A program made the translations under genes and the position numbers. 64,000 nucleotides of DNA from Aureococcus anophagefferens (Eukaryota > Sar > Pelagophyceae > Pelagomonadales > Pelagomonadaceae): contig NW_008705583.1 of NCBI RefSeq assembly GCF_000186865.1, forward strand, positions 450,101 to 514,100, in the 5' to 3' direction. This document shows, in pieces, positions 9,641 to 19,459 of this stretch. Below the pieces are notes generated by a model. The model worked only from the letters and a program-made list of their open reading frames with translations. It was not told where the DNA came from and made no database searches. The number at the start of each line of letters is the position of its first letter. Within the stretch, counting starts at the first letter, position 1.

Positions 9641-10201
9641 TCACGGCCGGAGGTCGGCGCCGTCGGGGCCGACGACACCCTTCTGGATCAGGAAACAGCC
9701 GTAGGGCCGCCGCTCGAGGCACTGGACGACCGCGAACGCCTTCCGCGCCTCCTCGTAGAACGCGAAGCGCTCCACCGGCTGCCAATCGGCGTCGCAATAG
9801 GTGCCGACCGCGGCCCGGGCGTCGTCGTGCACCTCCTTCCCGAGCGCCGGCAGCTCGTTGCCCGGCGACGGCGACATGTGCTTGAGCGGATCGTCGACGA
9901 ACAGGTCGACCGGAAGTACGGACGCGATGGCGCCGAGCGCCGTCGGGCAATCGACGCCCGCCAGCGTGATCAGGTCGCCGGTGGTGGTCTTGGACGCGCA
10001 CTCGACGGCGGGGAAGTTGCAGTCGACCACCGCGATGACGTCGCCGTGGCCCGCGCTGCGGAGCGTGAATAGGAGCTCGGCCGACAGGATGGGGTCGAGC
10101 CCCTTCAGAAGCCCGGCGCGCACCGTCAACGGCCGCGCCGGCGGCCGCGACGGCGCGAACGCCTGCGCCGCGGCGACCAAAATACAGAAGCGCGCCACCA
10201 T
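9641..10201 (-). CDS. FucU/RbsD-family sugar mutarotase with plastid-type presequence
   Basis: The mature part (LLKGLDPILSAELLFTLRSAGHGD, with VVDCNFPA) matches the N-terminal signature of RbsD/FucU proteins. These interconvert anomers of fucose or ribose; the His in SAGHGD is the family's catalytic/binding region. The presequence MVARFCILVAAAQAFAPSR has a hydrophobic core and a QAFAP cleavage motif typical of heterokont plastid import. An alternative upstream Met lies at 10216. About 186 residues. Plastid location is inferred from the presequence. A mutarotase in the plastid would be unusual, so simple ER/secretory routing is an alternative. Confidence 0.85.
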   Translation of the reverse strand: MVARFCILVAAAQAFAPSRPPARPLTVRAGLLKGLDPILSAELLFTLRSAGHGDVIAVVDCNFPAVECASKTTTGDLITLAGVDCPTALGAIASVLPVDLFVDDPLKHMSPSPGNELPALGKEVHDDARAAVGTYCDADWQPVERFAFYEEARKAFAVVQCLERRPYGCFLIQKGVVGPDGADLRP

Positions 10202-10244
10202 ATTCTGAAGCAGCACTCAGACATCAACACCAGCTCTCGACGCG

Positions 10245-11093
10245 ATGTGTGCCGCCCTCGCGGAGCCGCCGCTGCCCTTCCTGTGCATCAACGTCGAGAG
10301 CTCGCGCGAGCGGCTGCAGTGGCAGCGCGAGCAGAGCGCGACCTTCGGCGTGTCCGTCGTGCCCGTCGCCGCCGTCGTCCCCGGCAGCGACGCCTACGCC
10401 GCCGGCGAGCGCCGCTTCGGCCACCTCTGGATGCGCGGCGAGAACGAGTGGCGCGGCCCGGCGGCGAACGCCATCGTGCTGTCCTGGCTCGGCGCCCTGC
10501 GGCGGGCGGCGAAGCGCAAGGAGGCCTGGGTGCTCGTGGGCGAGGACGACGCCGTCTTCGCGCCCGACTTTCGGCCGCGGCTCGCCGCGCTCCGGGACCG
10601 CCTGCCGGCGGGGGCGCTCGGCGTCTTCCTGCACGCCCTGGGCGTGCCCGAGGCGCTGGCGCCCTACAGCGAGCACAGCCACATGACCTTCCCGCCGCCG
10701 CCGGGCGGCTGGGGCCGCGGCGCTCTCTTCGACGACTGGCCCTGCTACGAGACCGCGCGCGACCAGCGCGTCATGTCCGGCGACCCGGCGATCTGCCTCA
10801 TGACGCCCCGCGGCGCGGGCCACCTCGCCGAGCTCATGGAGCGCGAGGTCGCGACGCACCCCTGGAACCCCTTCGACCAGGTCGTCCCGTACCTCGCGAC
10901 GGGCGGGCGTTTGCTCCTCGCGGGCGACCCGGGCCTCGTCTGGGAGCTCGCGCGCCAGGACCCGCAGCGCGCCGGCGCCGCGTCGAACCGCGAGGCCCTC
11001 GACGGCAAGGCCGCCTTCGTCGCCGAGCGGCGCGGCGAGCCCGCGGCGAAGCCCGTCAAGCGCAAGTTCAAGATCGGCGCGAAGAGGGCGTAA
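10245..11093 (+). CDS. Glycosyltransferase family 25-like protein
   Basis: 282 residues without a signal peptide. The start LCINVESSRERLQWQREQ resembles the GT25 opening (INL-x-R-x2-R). WVLVGEDDAVFAPDF gives the EDD/DxD-like acidic motif, and HPWNPFDQVVPY is a plausible second conserved block. GT25 enzymes move galactose or other sugars onto lipooligosaccharide or collagen. Acceptor and donor cannot be told here. A basic tail (KRKFKIGAKRA) closes the protein. It is divergent from the FucU-like gene (~40 bases between starts) and converges on the FYVE kinase. Confidence 0.65.
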   Translation: MCAALAEPPLPFLCINVESSRERLQWQREQSATFGVSVVPVAAVVPGSDAYAAGERRFGHLWMRGENEWRGPAANAIVLSWLGALRRAAKRKEAWVLVGEDDAVFAPDFRPRLAALRDRLPAGALGVFLHALGVPEALAPYSEHSHMTFPPPPGGWGRGALFDDWPCYETARDQRVMSGDPAICLMTPRGAGHLAELMEREVATHPWNPFDQVVPYLATGGRLLLAGDPGLVWELARQDPQRAGAASNREALDGKAAFVAERRGEPAAKPVKRKFKIGAKRA

Positions 11094-11104
11094 GACGGGT
11101 CGCC

Positions 11105-14034
11105 TTAGGAAAAGTCCTCGAAGGGCGCGGCGTCGCCCGTGAAGCAGGGCACGACGCCGTCGTGCCAGGTCCGCGCCGGGTCCGCGCGCCGCGGCCGCGG
11201 CCGCCGCGTGCCGGGCGGCGGCTCGGACCTCCGGAGCGCGCCCACGTCGAGCCCCGCGAAGTAGGCGTGGTCCAGGGCGTCGGCCTTGGTCGTGCGGTCC
11301 GCCGCCGGCGCCAGGCATTTGTGGACGAAGTCGCCGTGGTGGTAGTCGCCGTCGCGGAAGCTCTTTTGGATCTTGTTGCGGAATTTGCCCGCGGCCGCGT
11401 CGCGGATGGACGCCTCCGTCTCCGCCGGCGGGTGCGCGAAGGGCGAGTAGCCGTGCGACGCCTCGAAGGCGACGACGCCCAACGCCCACCAGTCGACGCC
11501 GTGGTCGTAGCCCCGCTGGGGCGGGAGCAGCTCCGGCGCGAGGAACTCCGCCGTGCCGCACAAGGTCTTCAGCCGCAGGCCCGTCCCGTAGGGCAGCGTC
11601 GCCGCCAGGCCAAAGTCTCCCAAAACCGCGAGGCCCGCGTCGTCCACGAAGACGTTCTCCGGCTTCAGGTCGCGGTGGACGACGTCGCGGTCGTGGCAGT
11701 GGCAGAGCGCGAGCGCGACGCACGCGACCGCGAGGCGCGCGGCGTCGTGGTCCAGCGCCCCCCGCTCCATGAAGGCGTCCATGAGGTCGTGCTCGCAGAG
11801 CGCCGTGAGGAAATAGACGAAATTCGCGTCCTGGAACGTGGCGTGGAGCGCGAGGCAGAAGGGGTCGCCGGCGACGAGTCGAAGCGCGTCGCGCTCGCGC
11901 GCGAGCGCGGGCGCCGCGTCGCGCCGCAGCGCCTCCGCCTTCGCCACGGCCTTCAACGCGTAGGTCTTGCCCGTGGCCCGGTCGGAGGCGACGGTCACCG
12001 TCGAGAACGCGCCGCGCCCGAGGCGCCGGCCCGGCGAGAGGCGATCGAGGCCCGGGACGTCGCGGCCGAAGACGTCGCGCGTCTCCGCGACGACGAGGAT
12101 CTCGTCGTCGTCCTCCGTCGTTAGGCTTCTTCGCGGCGGCGTCCGCGGCTCGTCGCGCCGCGCCAGCAGCTCGTCCGGGTCCTCCTCGCGCCCGCAGAAG
12201 AGCTGCGGGGGCGACGGCAGCGCGAGCTCGGGGCCCATGACGCCGCGCGCGAGCGCCGTCGCGGCGTCGGTCACCGGCCAGCGCTCCTCGTCGCCGTCGG
12301 GCCGGTCCGGGGACAGGTGGGCGAAGCGCTTCGGCCGGCCGTCGTCCTCGACCTCGAACATGACGTAGTCGCCGTCGCCGGACCGCACGGACGCGTCGTC
12401 GTCGTCGTCGCCGCCGCCGCCGCGGCCGTCGAGGACGCCCCGCGGGAACGCCAACTTGGCGAGCGCGCCGTCGACGACCTGGGCGGCGTCCGCGGCCGCC
12501 CGGGAGAAGGCCAGCGCCGCCGCCGCCGTCGCCGCGGCCGCGTGCGCGGCCGCGTGCGCCGCCGTGAGCGCGTCGCCGCGCGCGCCCACGAGAAACCCCT
12601 CGTCGGGCCGCCAGGCCTCCCGGTCGACCTCGGCGCCCTCCGAGCAGCGAAGGAGGGACGTGAGGCCGCCGCCGGACCGCACGCAGGCGTCCTGGACGTC
12701 GCCGCCGCAGTCGCGGGCCTCGCCAAATTTCAGCGCGAGCGCGTCCGGGTCCGCGTCGACGAGATCGGCCAAGAGCGTCGACGCGGCCAGATCGTTGAGC
12801 GTCGCGCGCACGCGGTCGAGCTCGCCCGCGGCGCCGCGGTACCGCGCCCGCGCCGCGTGCAACCCGTCGGCCAGGTCCTCGGCGCTGCCCGCGAGCGCGT
12901 CGCGCGCGTCGGACTGCTTCGAGGGCTTCAAGGCCCGCGCCGCGCGCGCGCCCGCGGCGAGGGCCGCGCGCCACTCCGACGCCTCGGCGTCCGTCGCCGC
13001 CTTGAGGCCGACGCGCGCGCCGCCGCGCAACACGATCACGAGCGACGCGGCGGCGGCGCCGACGACGACCCTCGCGGCGCGCTCGAGGTCGAGCTCGTCG
13101 CTCGCGCTCTCGCTCCGCGGCGCGAGGTCCCCCGGCAGGGGCGCCGCGGCGAGGCCGCCGCAGCGCGTCAGGAGCACGCGCCGCGTCGGCCGCCGCCGCG
13201 CGACGATGGCGTAGACCTCGAAGCCCCGCGCGGACGCGCCGGGCGCGTAGGAACCTATAGGATTTCGCCGTCGTCTCGGAACGGGGCGCGAACGCGGGAC
13301 GCGGGACTGCCACTGTCGAGCTCGCCGCCGCGCTCCACGGCGAGCCGCCCCGCGAAGCGCGTCGCCGCGTCCGCCTTGAGCAGGGCCGGGTGGCGGTCCG
13401 CGGCCTTCTCGCGGTCGCGGCGCTTCGGGCGCGCGACGGACAGCGCCGCGTGCCTCGGCCGCACGGGGACGACGAGCTTGGCGAAGCGCGCGCGCCCGAG
13501 CACGCGGAACCGCGCCAGCACGTCGCCGACCCGCTCGTCGTCGTCCACGAAGTCCAGCGCGTCGAGCGAGTCGCCGCGGCGCGCCGTCCACAGGGACCCG
13601 TAGGCGCCCGACCGGTCGTCGCCGACGAACGCCGCGGCCGCGGCGCGCGCGAGCTCGCGCGCCGTCGTCGACTCGTCGTAGGCCTGCGTCGTCGACGACC
13701 CGTCCAGCGCGTAGACCCGCGCGAGGAGCGCGGCGCCCGTCGCCTCGACCGTTGAGCCCGTCCACCGGAGCCGGTAGCGCAGCGCCTCCGACGACTCGCG
13801 CCACGCCGCCTGGGCGCTCTGCTCGTGCGCCGACTCGACGCCCGCGCTCCAGCACTCGTCGCAGAGCCGCGTCCCGTCGCCGCCCTTGCGCCGCGAGCAG
13901 GGCCCGCAGACGCAGGAGCCGCACTTGCGGCAGTGGTGCCGCCGGCGCGTGAGCGTGAACGGCACCTCGCAGAGCTGGCAGCTCGGCGTGTCCTCGTCGG
14001 GCACCCAGAACGCCTTTTCTTCGGAGCTGGTCAT
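11105..14034 (-). CDS. FYVE-Ubl(RA/FERM-N)-PH-like-AGC protein kinase
   Basis: About 956 residues in two exons. Exon 1 has a FYVE zinc finger near residues 8-65 (WVPDEDTPSC, C-x2-C, RRHHCRKCG, C-x2-CS, LCDEC), binding PI3P by family. It continues with a ubiquitin-like segment (ARVYALDGSSTTQAYDESTT). Exon 2 opens with a PH-like stretch (FEVYAIVARR…ASEWRAALAAG), then an AGC kinase: GRGAFSTV, YALKAV, HRDLKPENV, DFGLAATL, T-loop LKTLCGTAEFLAPE, DWWALGVV. The intron acceptor is CTATAG at 13255-13260. The donor is unresolved; phase allows GT at 13313 or 13307. Met at 14067 is an alternative start. Inferred role: a kinase recruited to endosomal membranes. Confidence 0.8.
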
Positions 14035-14245
14035 CGCGGAATGTGTCCGAGGACGCGAGGCGTCCAAGGAAGCTAGCCGAGGAGTCCGGCGGCCGCCATC
14101 TCGAGGAAGCTGCCCGAGAAGGCCGACGAAGAGGCCGGTGAAGCACTTCAGTTACCGCGAAAGAGCTGCCCGGCAAACATGGTGGAGTCCCACCCCGCGT
14201 TACGAAGCCCGACGATGGGTTCGAGGTAACGAGGGTGGCGCAGCC

Positions 14246-15136
14246 ATGGGCCACCGCGCGAGCCTGCCCGTCGCCGACAAGCAGGAGAAGGGCGCCGCGG
14301 CCGCGGTCGAGGCGCCCGTTGTCAGCGACGCCCCGAGCGCGACGGTTTCGGCGCCCTCCCCGGAAGCGGTCGAGGCTTCGGGCGACGTCTCGCCGCGCAC
14401 GGCCGCCGCCTGCCGCTGGCGGGCGAAGCGCACGTCGCTCGTCAACGGCGCCGCGCGGCGCGCGAGCGCCGCGGCGAACGACTACGAGGACGATTTCGAG
14501 GCCGACGACGGCGACGACGACTACGCCGACGAGGACTTCGAGGTCTTCGAGGGCGACGACGACGGCGGCGGCGTGTCGCGGCCCTTCGCCTGCGCGACGT
14601 CCGACGGCGCGAGCGCGCCCGAGTTCCGGCGCCGCGCGTCGCTCGACAACCGAAAGTACAGGAGCCGCTGGAACAAGGCGCGCGCGTTGAAGGGCGCCGC
14701 CGCGGCGCTCGTCGACGTCGCCGACGACGCCGCCGACGCGCGGGACCGCGCCGCGGCGATCAAGGCCGGGAAAGCGCCCAAGGCCGTCGCGTTCCGGGAC
14801 CACGTGCAGGTGCGGCTCTTCGAGCGCGCGGACGACAAGCTCGCGTTCCTGCTCTACTACACGGAGGACGACATCGACGCCATGTACCGGGACACGTGCG
14901 CGGAGACGCAGCGCGGGGACCCCATCGGCGGCTACGACACCGAGGACCGGCCCGAGGAGGCGGACTCGACGGACGACGCGGACGACGACGGCAGCGACAG
15001 CGACGACAGCGACGCGCCGCCGCGGATCGCCGGCGCCGACGCCGGCGGCGCGGCGCGCCCCGAGCCCGCGCCGCCCCACAAGGCCGCCGACTCCTTCCGG
15101 GGCGCCGGCTCGCCGACCATTAGTACCCGGACGTAG
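14246..15136 (+). CDS. Unknown acidic protein with possible N-myristoylation site
   Basis: 296 residues beginning MGHRASLP, where Gly-2 could be myristoylated. The frame is open upstream, but that part overlaps the divergent kinase gene, so the Met at 14246 (context CAGCCATGG) is preferred. Low-complexity Ala and Asp/Glu tracts (DDFEADDGDDDYADEDFEVF) surround a compact basic-to-mixed block (FRRRASLDNRKYRSRWNKARALKG) and DHVQVRLFERADDKLAFLLYY. The C-terminus is again acidic. I recognise no family. It converges on the RIIa gene with 41 bases between stops. Confidence 0.6.
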   Translation: MGHRASLPVADKQEKGAAAAVEAPVVSDAPSATVSAPSPEAVEASGDVSPRTAAACRWRAKRTSLVNGAARRASAAANDYEDDFEADDGDDDYADEDFEVFEGDDDGGGVSRPFACATSDGASAPEFRRRASLDNRKYRSRWNKARALKGAAAALVDVADDAADARDRAAAIKAGKAPKAVAFRDHVQVRLFERADDKLAFLLYYTEDDIDAMYRDTCAETQRGDPIGGYDTEDRPEEADSTDDADDDGSDSDDSDAPPRIAGADAGGAARPEPAPPHKAADSFRGAGSPTISTRT

Positions 15137-15177
15137 CGCGCGCGGACGTCGTCGACCGCGAGTCGGCCGCGGGGCGC

Positions 15178-15556
15178 CTAGAGCTTCTGGAGGAGGAAGT
15201 CCTCGACCTGCGCCTCCTACGAAAACGCACGCGTCGCGAACGAAAACCCGCGGACGAACGACGCACCAGGTCCGGCTGCGTGAAGAACTCGCAGACGAAC
15301 TGCTGGAGGTTCGACGGCGTCTCGTCGAGCACTGCGGGGGGCGCGCGTCGCCAGACGGCGGTCGGACGGGACGCGGCGCGGCGCACGTCTCGACATGAGC
15401 AGCCGGATCGACCCGCGCAGCTCCGGGTGCTCCCGGATGTAGGTCTCGTTGTCGATGCGCAGCTTGATCTGCGCGACGAGTTTTCGTAACGAGCGCGGGG
15501 ATTTGTTTGCGCACCTTGGCGTCGGCCAGCGCGGCCTGGTGCTCCTCGGCGAGCAT
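15178..15556 (-). CDS. Small RIIa-domain protein (RIIAD1-like), four exons
   Basis: Exons 15556-15515, 15468-15387, 15331-15267 and 15216-15178 join to exactly 76 codons (75 residues). The introns are 46, 55 and 50 bases. Donors are GTGCGC, GTGCGC and GTGCGT; acceptors are GCAG, GCAG and GTAG. The product reads …KLRIDNETYIREHPELRG… then LLDETPSNLQQFVCEFFTQ and ends EAQVEDFLLQKL. This matches the dimerisation/docking fold of PKA regulatory subunits as found alone in RIIAD1-type proteins, usually partners of A-kinase-anchoring or radial-spoke proteins. A ciliary or cAMP-signalling role is inferred. No single open frame shows this gene. Confidence 0.8.
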
Positions 15557-15806
15557 GGTTCACAGTCCGACCGACTCGCTCCGCGGCCGACGACGAACGA
15601 TGGGACGATCGACCGTCCAGCGCCTCGTTTGGGGCAGCCCGGTGCCCGGCGCCGTGAGCCTCAACAAGTCCTCACGAGGCTGGAATTGCCTTTGGAACAT
15701 ATAGCAAGCTAAAGCTCTTATGGACCGCGCGCAAGCTCTTTTTGAAATGGCTGCAGACGCGCGGTAGCGCTTGTAGACACGCGCTCCAGCCGCTCATCGG
15801 ACGACG

Positions 15807-16913
15807 ATGATGGACACCGACGACTTCGACGTCGCGCAGCTCGTGCGCTTCGCCTCGGGCCAGCTCCAGGCGCAGCACGGCGTCGACGGCGAGCTGCGCA
15901 AGCTCCGCGACTCCATCACCGCCGCGACGCTCGACGCCGCCGTCGCCGCGGGCGCGCTGTGGCTGCTCGTCGCCGCGCGCGCGAGCGAGCCCGCGCGCCT
16001 CTGCGCGGCGCGGTTCCTCGAGCTCTGCGAGGGCGGCGCGGGCGGCGACGCGCCCGCGGCCGTGCGCCCGCGCGCGGCGCGCGCCGCGCGGGCCTGGCTC
16101 GAGCGCGAGACCGTGCGGCGCGTGCTCTTCTGGGACTGTGGCGCCTTCGCGGTGGAGCGCCTCGACGGGTCGCGCGCGCTCTACCGCGACGCGTACCTCG
16201 AGGCGCCCGACGCCGAGAGCCCGCTGCCCTGGGCGCCGCGGAGCATGGTCGCGCTCTTCGACGGCGCCTTCGACGCCGGCGCGTCGGCGCTGGTGTTTGG
16301 ATTGCGGTCCGGCGGCGCGCTGCCCCTGTGCCTCGAGCGCAACTTCGGCGCGCGCGTCGAGGTCGTCGTCGGCGACGAGCGCGCCGCGCGCGCGGCGGAC
16401 GCGTTCTCGGGCTGGCGCGGCGCCACGCGCGTCGGCGCCGTCGGCGAGGCGACCTACGACGCGGTCTTCGTCGACGACGACGGGGCCGACGTCGCGGCGC
16501 TCCTGCGCCGCGTCGCGCCGGGCGGCGTCTTCGTCGTCGGCGCGGCCGCGGCCGACGCGCCGGCGCTCGCCCGGCGCTGCCGCGACGCCGGCGCGGCGCA
16601 CGTCGACGACATGCGCGAGGACCCCTACGACGCCGAGGCGCTCGGCGCGCGCGCGCTCGTCGTCGCGCGCGTCGGCGCCGCGCCGTCGAAGAAGCGGGGC
16701 CGCGGCGACGACGAGGACTGCCCGCTCTTCATGGCGGCGGCGCCCGCGGGCGGCGTCGCGTCCCACGCGGGCCTCGCGGCGCTCGCCGCCATCATCGACG
16801 ACGACGGCGACGCGTCGCCGCGGAAGCGGCGCGGGGACCCGGAGGGGCCGCGCGCGGCGAAGAAGAAGCGCGCGACGCTCGGCGAGGCCCAGGTGAGCCT
16901 CGCGCTGCTGTAG
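15807..16913 (+). CDS. Rossmann-fold methyltransferase-like protein with basic nuclear-type tail
   Basis: 368 residues. The centre reads ALVFGLRSGGALPLCLERNF, then VEVVVGDERAARAADAF, YDAVFVDDDGADVAALLRRVAPGG, resembling motifs I, II and the post-I acidic strand of class I SAM-dependent methyltransferases or spermidine-synthase relatives. Glycine motif I is degenerate (GLRSGG), so activity is uncertain. The C-terminus has basic clusters (KKRGRGDDED, RKRRGD, KKKRATL) that look like nuclear localisation signals. The stop is only 7 bases from that of the next, opposite-strand methyltransferase gene. Confidence 0.55.
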   Translation: MMDTDDFDVAQLVRFASGQLQAQHGVDGELRKLRDSITAATLDAAVAAGALWLLVAARASEPARLCAARFLELCEGGAGGDAPAAVRPRAARAARAWLERETVRRVLFWDCGAFAVERLDGSRALYRDAYLEAPDAESPLPWAPRSMVALFDGAFDAGASALVFGLRSGGALPLCLERNFGARVEVVVGDERAARAADAFSGWRGATRVGAVGEATYDAVFVDDDGADVAALLRRVAPGGVFVVGAAAADAPALARRCRDAGAAHVDDMREDPYDAEALGARALVVARVGAAPSKKRGRGDDEDCPLFMAAAPAGGVASHAGLAALAAIIDDDGDASPRKRRGDPEGPRAAKKKRATLGEAQVSLALL

Positions 16914-16920
16914 ACCTAAT

Positions 16921-18069
16921 TTACCCGTCGTCGGCGAAGACGCAGTCGCCGTGGTGGCGGGCCAGGCGGAGCGCGAGGCCCGCGGCCGCGGCGCGCTCGC
17001 GCAGGTCGCCGTCGCAGTCGGCGAAGACGAAGACGAGGCCGCCCGGGGCGAGGGCCGCCCGGACGCGGCGCAGCACGTCGGTCCGCGTGTCGCCGGCGAG
17101 CTCCTTCTTGAGGACGGACGCGAAGAGGACGACGTCCGCGCGCGCGCCGCCGAGGACGTCCGCCACATTCCAGTCGCGCTCGAGGCGGAGCGTCGGCCGC
17201 TTCGCGAGGAGCTGCGGATAGAGCACGCCGAGCTCGAACTGGACGAAGGACTCGATGGAGAACGCGTCGCTGTCGAAGCCGTAGTAGCGCGCGGGCTCGA
17301 GGTAGTCCTGCGCGCGGGCGTGGCGGGCGCGGAAGCGGAAACAGACGCCGGCGCCGCGCGACGAAGAAGAGGCCGTTCCGTCCGGAGCCGCAGCCGGCGT
17401 CGAGGACCGTCGCGTCGCGGGGCAGCGACCCGTTCCAGTCGGGCCGGAGGTCGCGGCCGTAGTACAAAACGTCCGCGACGCGGCGCGGCTTGTGCGGCGG
17501 CGTCGAGACCTACCAAGCATGACGGTGACGATTTCTCATTGTTTCCCACCCAAAATCTCTCGAAGATCGTCGCTGCCACAGGACGCTGGTGGAGACCTCC
17601 TCGGGCTTGAGGTGGTCGTGGGCCTGGCGCGAGTACTGGTAGCGGTGGAAGAAGGCCAGAGATTCCCAGGGCAGCGCCTACCGCGTGCTCCGGTGACGAA
17701 AGCTCTCGAACATCGTCGCGGCCGCGGGACGCCGGGCAGCGCGGGCGTCACGGACGCCGCGAGCGCCTGGAGCCTCGCGACGACGTCGGCGCCGAGCTGC
17801 GTCCGCAGCGCGTACTCGCTCCCCGGGATGCCGAAGTGGTGCTCCCGGCTCCCGGACTCGAGGCTCGACCCGGACACGCCCGCGCGCTCCAGGAGCGCGA
17901 CGACGTCACCGGGCGACGCGTAGGCCAGCGGCGGATTGGCGGCGGTCGCGTTCCAGAACGACACGAAGCGCGTGCCCTCCGCCGCGGCGGCGGGTGCCCG
18001 AAACTCCTTCCTCGACTCCGCCAGCGACGCGAACCAGACCAGGCATGCGAGAGACCGCCGCGAAGGCAT
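16921..18069 (-). CDS. Class I SAM-dependent methyltransferase with signal peptide, four exons, two introner elements
   Basis: Exons 18069-17743, 17677-17597, 17509-17363 and 17307-16921 give 313 residues. MPSRRSLACLVWFASLAES is a likely signal peptide or anchor. The SAM site is VLDAGCGSGRNG in exon 3, continuing as LFF|DYLEPARYYGFDSDAFS across the last intron (55 nt, GTCGCG…GCAG). Later motifs are RADVVLFASVLKKEL and LAPGGLVFVFAD. Acceptor molecule unknown. Introns 1 and 2 are copies of the same short introner element. For intron 1 either a GC donor at 17742 or a GT donor at 17730 (adding four residues) keeps frame. No single open frame covers the gene; it was rebuilt from frame continuity and target duplications. 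Confidence 0.8.
17510..17588 (-). mobile_element. Short introner element, copy 2 (methyltransferase intron 2)
   Basis: A 79-bp element that begins CAGCGTCCTGTGG and ends CATGCTTGGTAG on the minus strand. The flanks are GTCTCCAC (17589-17596) and GTCTCGAC (17502-17509), a 7/8 target duplication that provides the intron's GT donor. It is nearly identical to the copy at 33702-33781, including the central TGGGAAACAATGAGAAATC. Confidence 0.85.
17678..17734 (-). mobile_element. Short introner element, internally deleted copy (methyltransferase intron 1)
   Basis: A 57-bp element beginning CGGCGTCCCGCGGCCG and ending CGCGGTAG on the minus strand, with the same GACGATGTTCGAGAG block as the 80-bp copies. 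It lacks the AT-richer middle. The flanking 8-mers GCGCTGCC (17735-17742 and 17670-17677) are identical, marking it as a recent insertion. Excision of element plus one duplication restores …TPALPWESLA…. Confidence 0.85.
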
Positions 18070-18233
18070 CAATTGCAAGCGAGCAGCCCCATCATCGTCG
18101 ACTCGGATTTTTCGGTGTTTGAGCCAATGGTTCAAACTTCAACGTAGTGAGCGTCGGATCCAGGCGCCATGGACACGCTGCGTGTGGCCATGGCGGCTCC
18201 GGAGTGAGTTAAGACGGACCTCTTGTGTATACA

Positions 18234-18983
18234 TTACCAAGCCGCGTGCACGTCCAGCCCCGGCCCCGCGGCCTGGTCGCCCGTGACGAACTCGACGATG
18301 AGCGCCGTGAACTCCTCGGCCGCGGCGACGTCCCGCAGGTAGCACGGGTGCGGCGCGTTCGCGAAGACGACGAGCTGCGAGTTGGCGAACTGGGTCCCGA
18401 ACTTGCTCCGGTCGCTCGCGAGCCGCGAGTCCTCGGAGCCGTAGATGCCGAGCACGGGCGTCGTCGTCGGCGCCGCGCTGCCGATCATGCCCGCCGCCGT
18501 CGCGTAGCCCGCGACCTCGTAGGATCCCGGGTCGAGCACGAAGGGGAGCGCGTAGGAGCCGCCCATCGACGCCGCGACGACGGCGAACTTCGTCGGCAGG
18601 TCGAGCGCGGCGGCGACGGCGGCGAGGAAGCCGGCCTTGCCGCCGCCGGCGATGGTCTTCGACGACGCGCCGTAGCCGGGCAGGTTCAGCGCGATCGCGC
18701 GCGCGCCGCGCGCCGCGAGCGCGTCGAGGACGCCGACGGACTGCCACGTCCGCGCGGAGAAGGCCGCGCCGTGGCAGAAGACGACGACGCGGTCCGCGTC
18801 GGCGGGGCCCGCGGCGAGGTACTCGACGGTCTCGCCGCCGACGCTCACGGACGACGCCGCCACGCGCCCGCGGTCCTCGTAGGCGGCGGCGACGGCCGCC
18901 TCGAGGTCCGCCTTGCCGCTCATGCCCCGCGCGCGCGACCGCGACCCCACCGCGAGCGAGAACAGGCACAGGGCGAAGCGCAT
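18234..18983 (-). CDS. ABHD14-like alpha/beta hydrolase
   Basis: 249 residues with a short N-terminal hydrophobic segment (MRFALCLFSLAVGS), so probably secreted or membrane-routed. The core VVFCHGAAFSARTWQSVG (oxyanion HG), ALNLPGYGAS, nucleophile VAASMGGSYALPF, acid GIYGSEDS and His NAPHPCYL match, in order and spacing, the ABHD14A/B group, whose B member has lysine-deacetylase/esterase activity. The substrate is not deducible. It lies 164 bases downstream of the methyltransferase start, on the same strand. Confidence 0.8.
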   Translation of the reverse strand: MRFALCLFSLAVGSRSRARGMSGKADLEAAVAAAYEDRGRVAASSVSVGGETVEYLAAGPADADRVVVFCHGAAFSARTWQSVGVLDALAARGARAIALNLPGYGASSKTIAGGGKAGFLAAVAAALDLPTKFAVVAASMGGSYALPFVLDPGSYEVAGYATAAGMIGSAAPTTTPVLGIYGSEDSRLASDRSKFGTQFANSQLVVFANAPHPCYLRDVAAAEEFTALIVEFVTGDQAAGPGLDVHAAW

Positions 18984-19459
18984 GGACGATGACGTGGTGT
19001 TCCCGGTGAAGGCGGCCTGGAGCGCGTCGGTGCTCGGCCCAGCTCGTCTAAGCTCTTGCCTCAGGCCTGTTGGCCAAAGCTTCCCCGCAGTTGAAGCCCG
19101 AAAGTGAAGCGTAACTCCAGGGCTGGAGCGAGCCGAACGCCACGACCCCCGGCGGTCGCACGAAGTCTTTCAAGTACTAGAATACTTGAAGGTGCAAGTC
19201 TGGGCGACCGATTGGTGAAGTTTTGCCCGGATTGGTGAAGCTCTCGGCCTGTTTGGTTGAATTTTACAAGGCTCGTCGCCCTTGTCAACCGCTGCCACCA
19301 CCGCTTTGCTTGCAGTCCCGAAAGCCAGCGTCGACGCCCCACATAAGGCGCGCGCGGCGGCGGCCCCGCGCGGCAGCGCGGCGGGCAGCCTCGCGGGGTC
19401 CGCGACCGCAGCAGCGCGCGCCGGGCAGCCCTGGGCTCCAAGAGGAAGGCAGCCCCGCC
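18984..19459. other. Intergenic region between divergent ABHD14-like and PP2C genes
   Basis: 476 bases with no convincing gene. It holds a small hairpin (arms TTCAAGTA 19169-19176 and TACTTGAA 19183-19190) and a direct repeat GATTGGTGAAG at about 19210 and 19230. Both are candidates for promoter or UTR elements of the two flanking, divergently transcribed genes. The long open frame entering the PP2C gene from 19223 is most likely untranslated leader. Confidence 0.5.

Noticed and set aside
11105..15556. A 1,483-codon minus-strand open frame as one protein
   Set aside because: It runs through three separate things: the kinase exon at its 3' end, antisense of the acidic protein, and the first exon of the RIIa gene. 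Protein-like sequence appears only in the kinase part; the FYVE exon lies in another frame.
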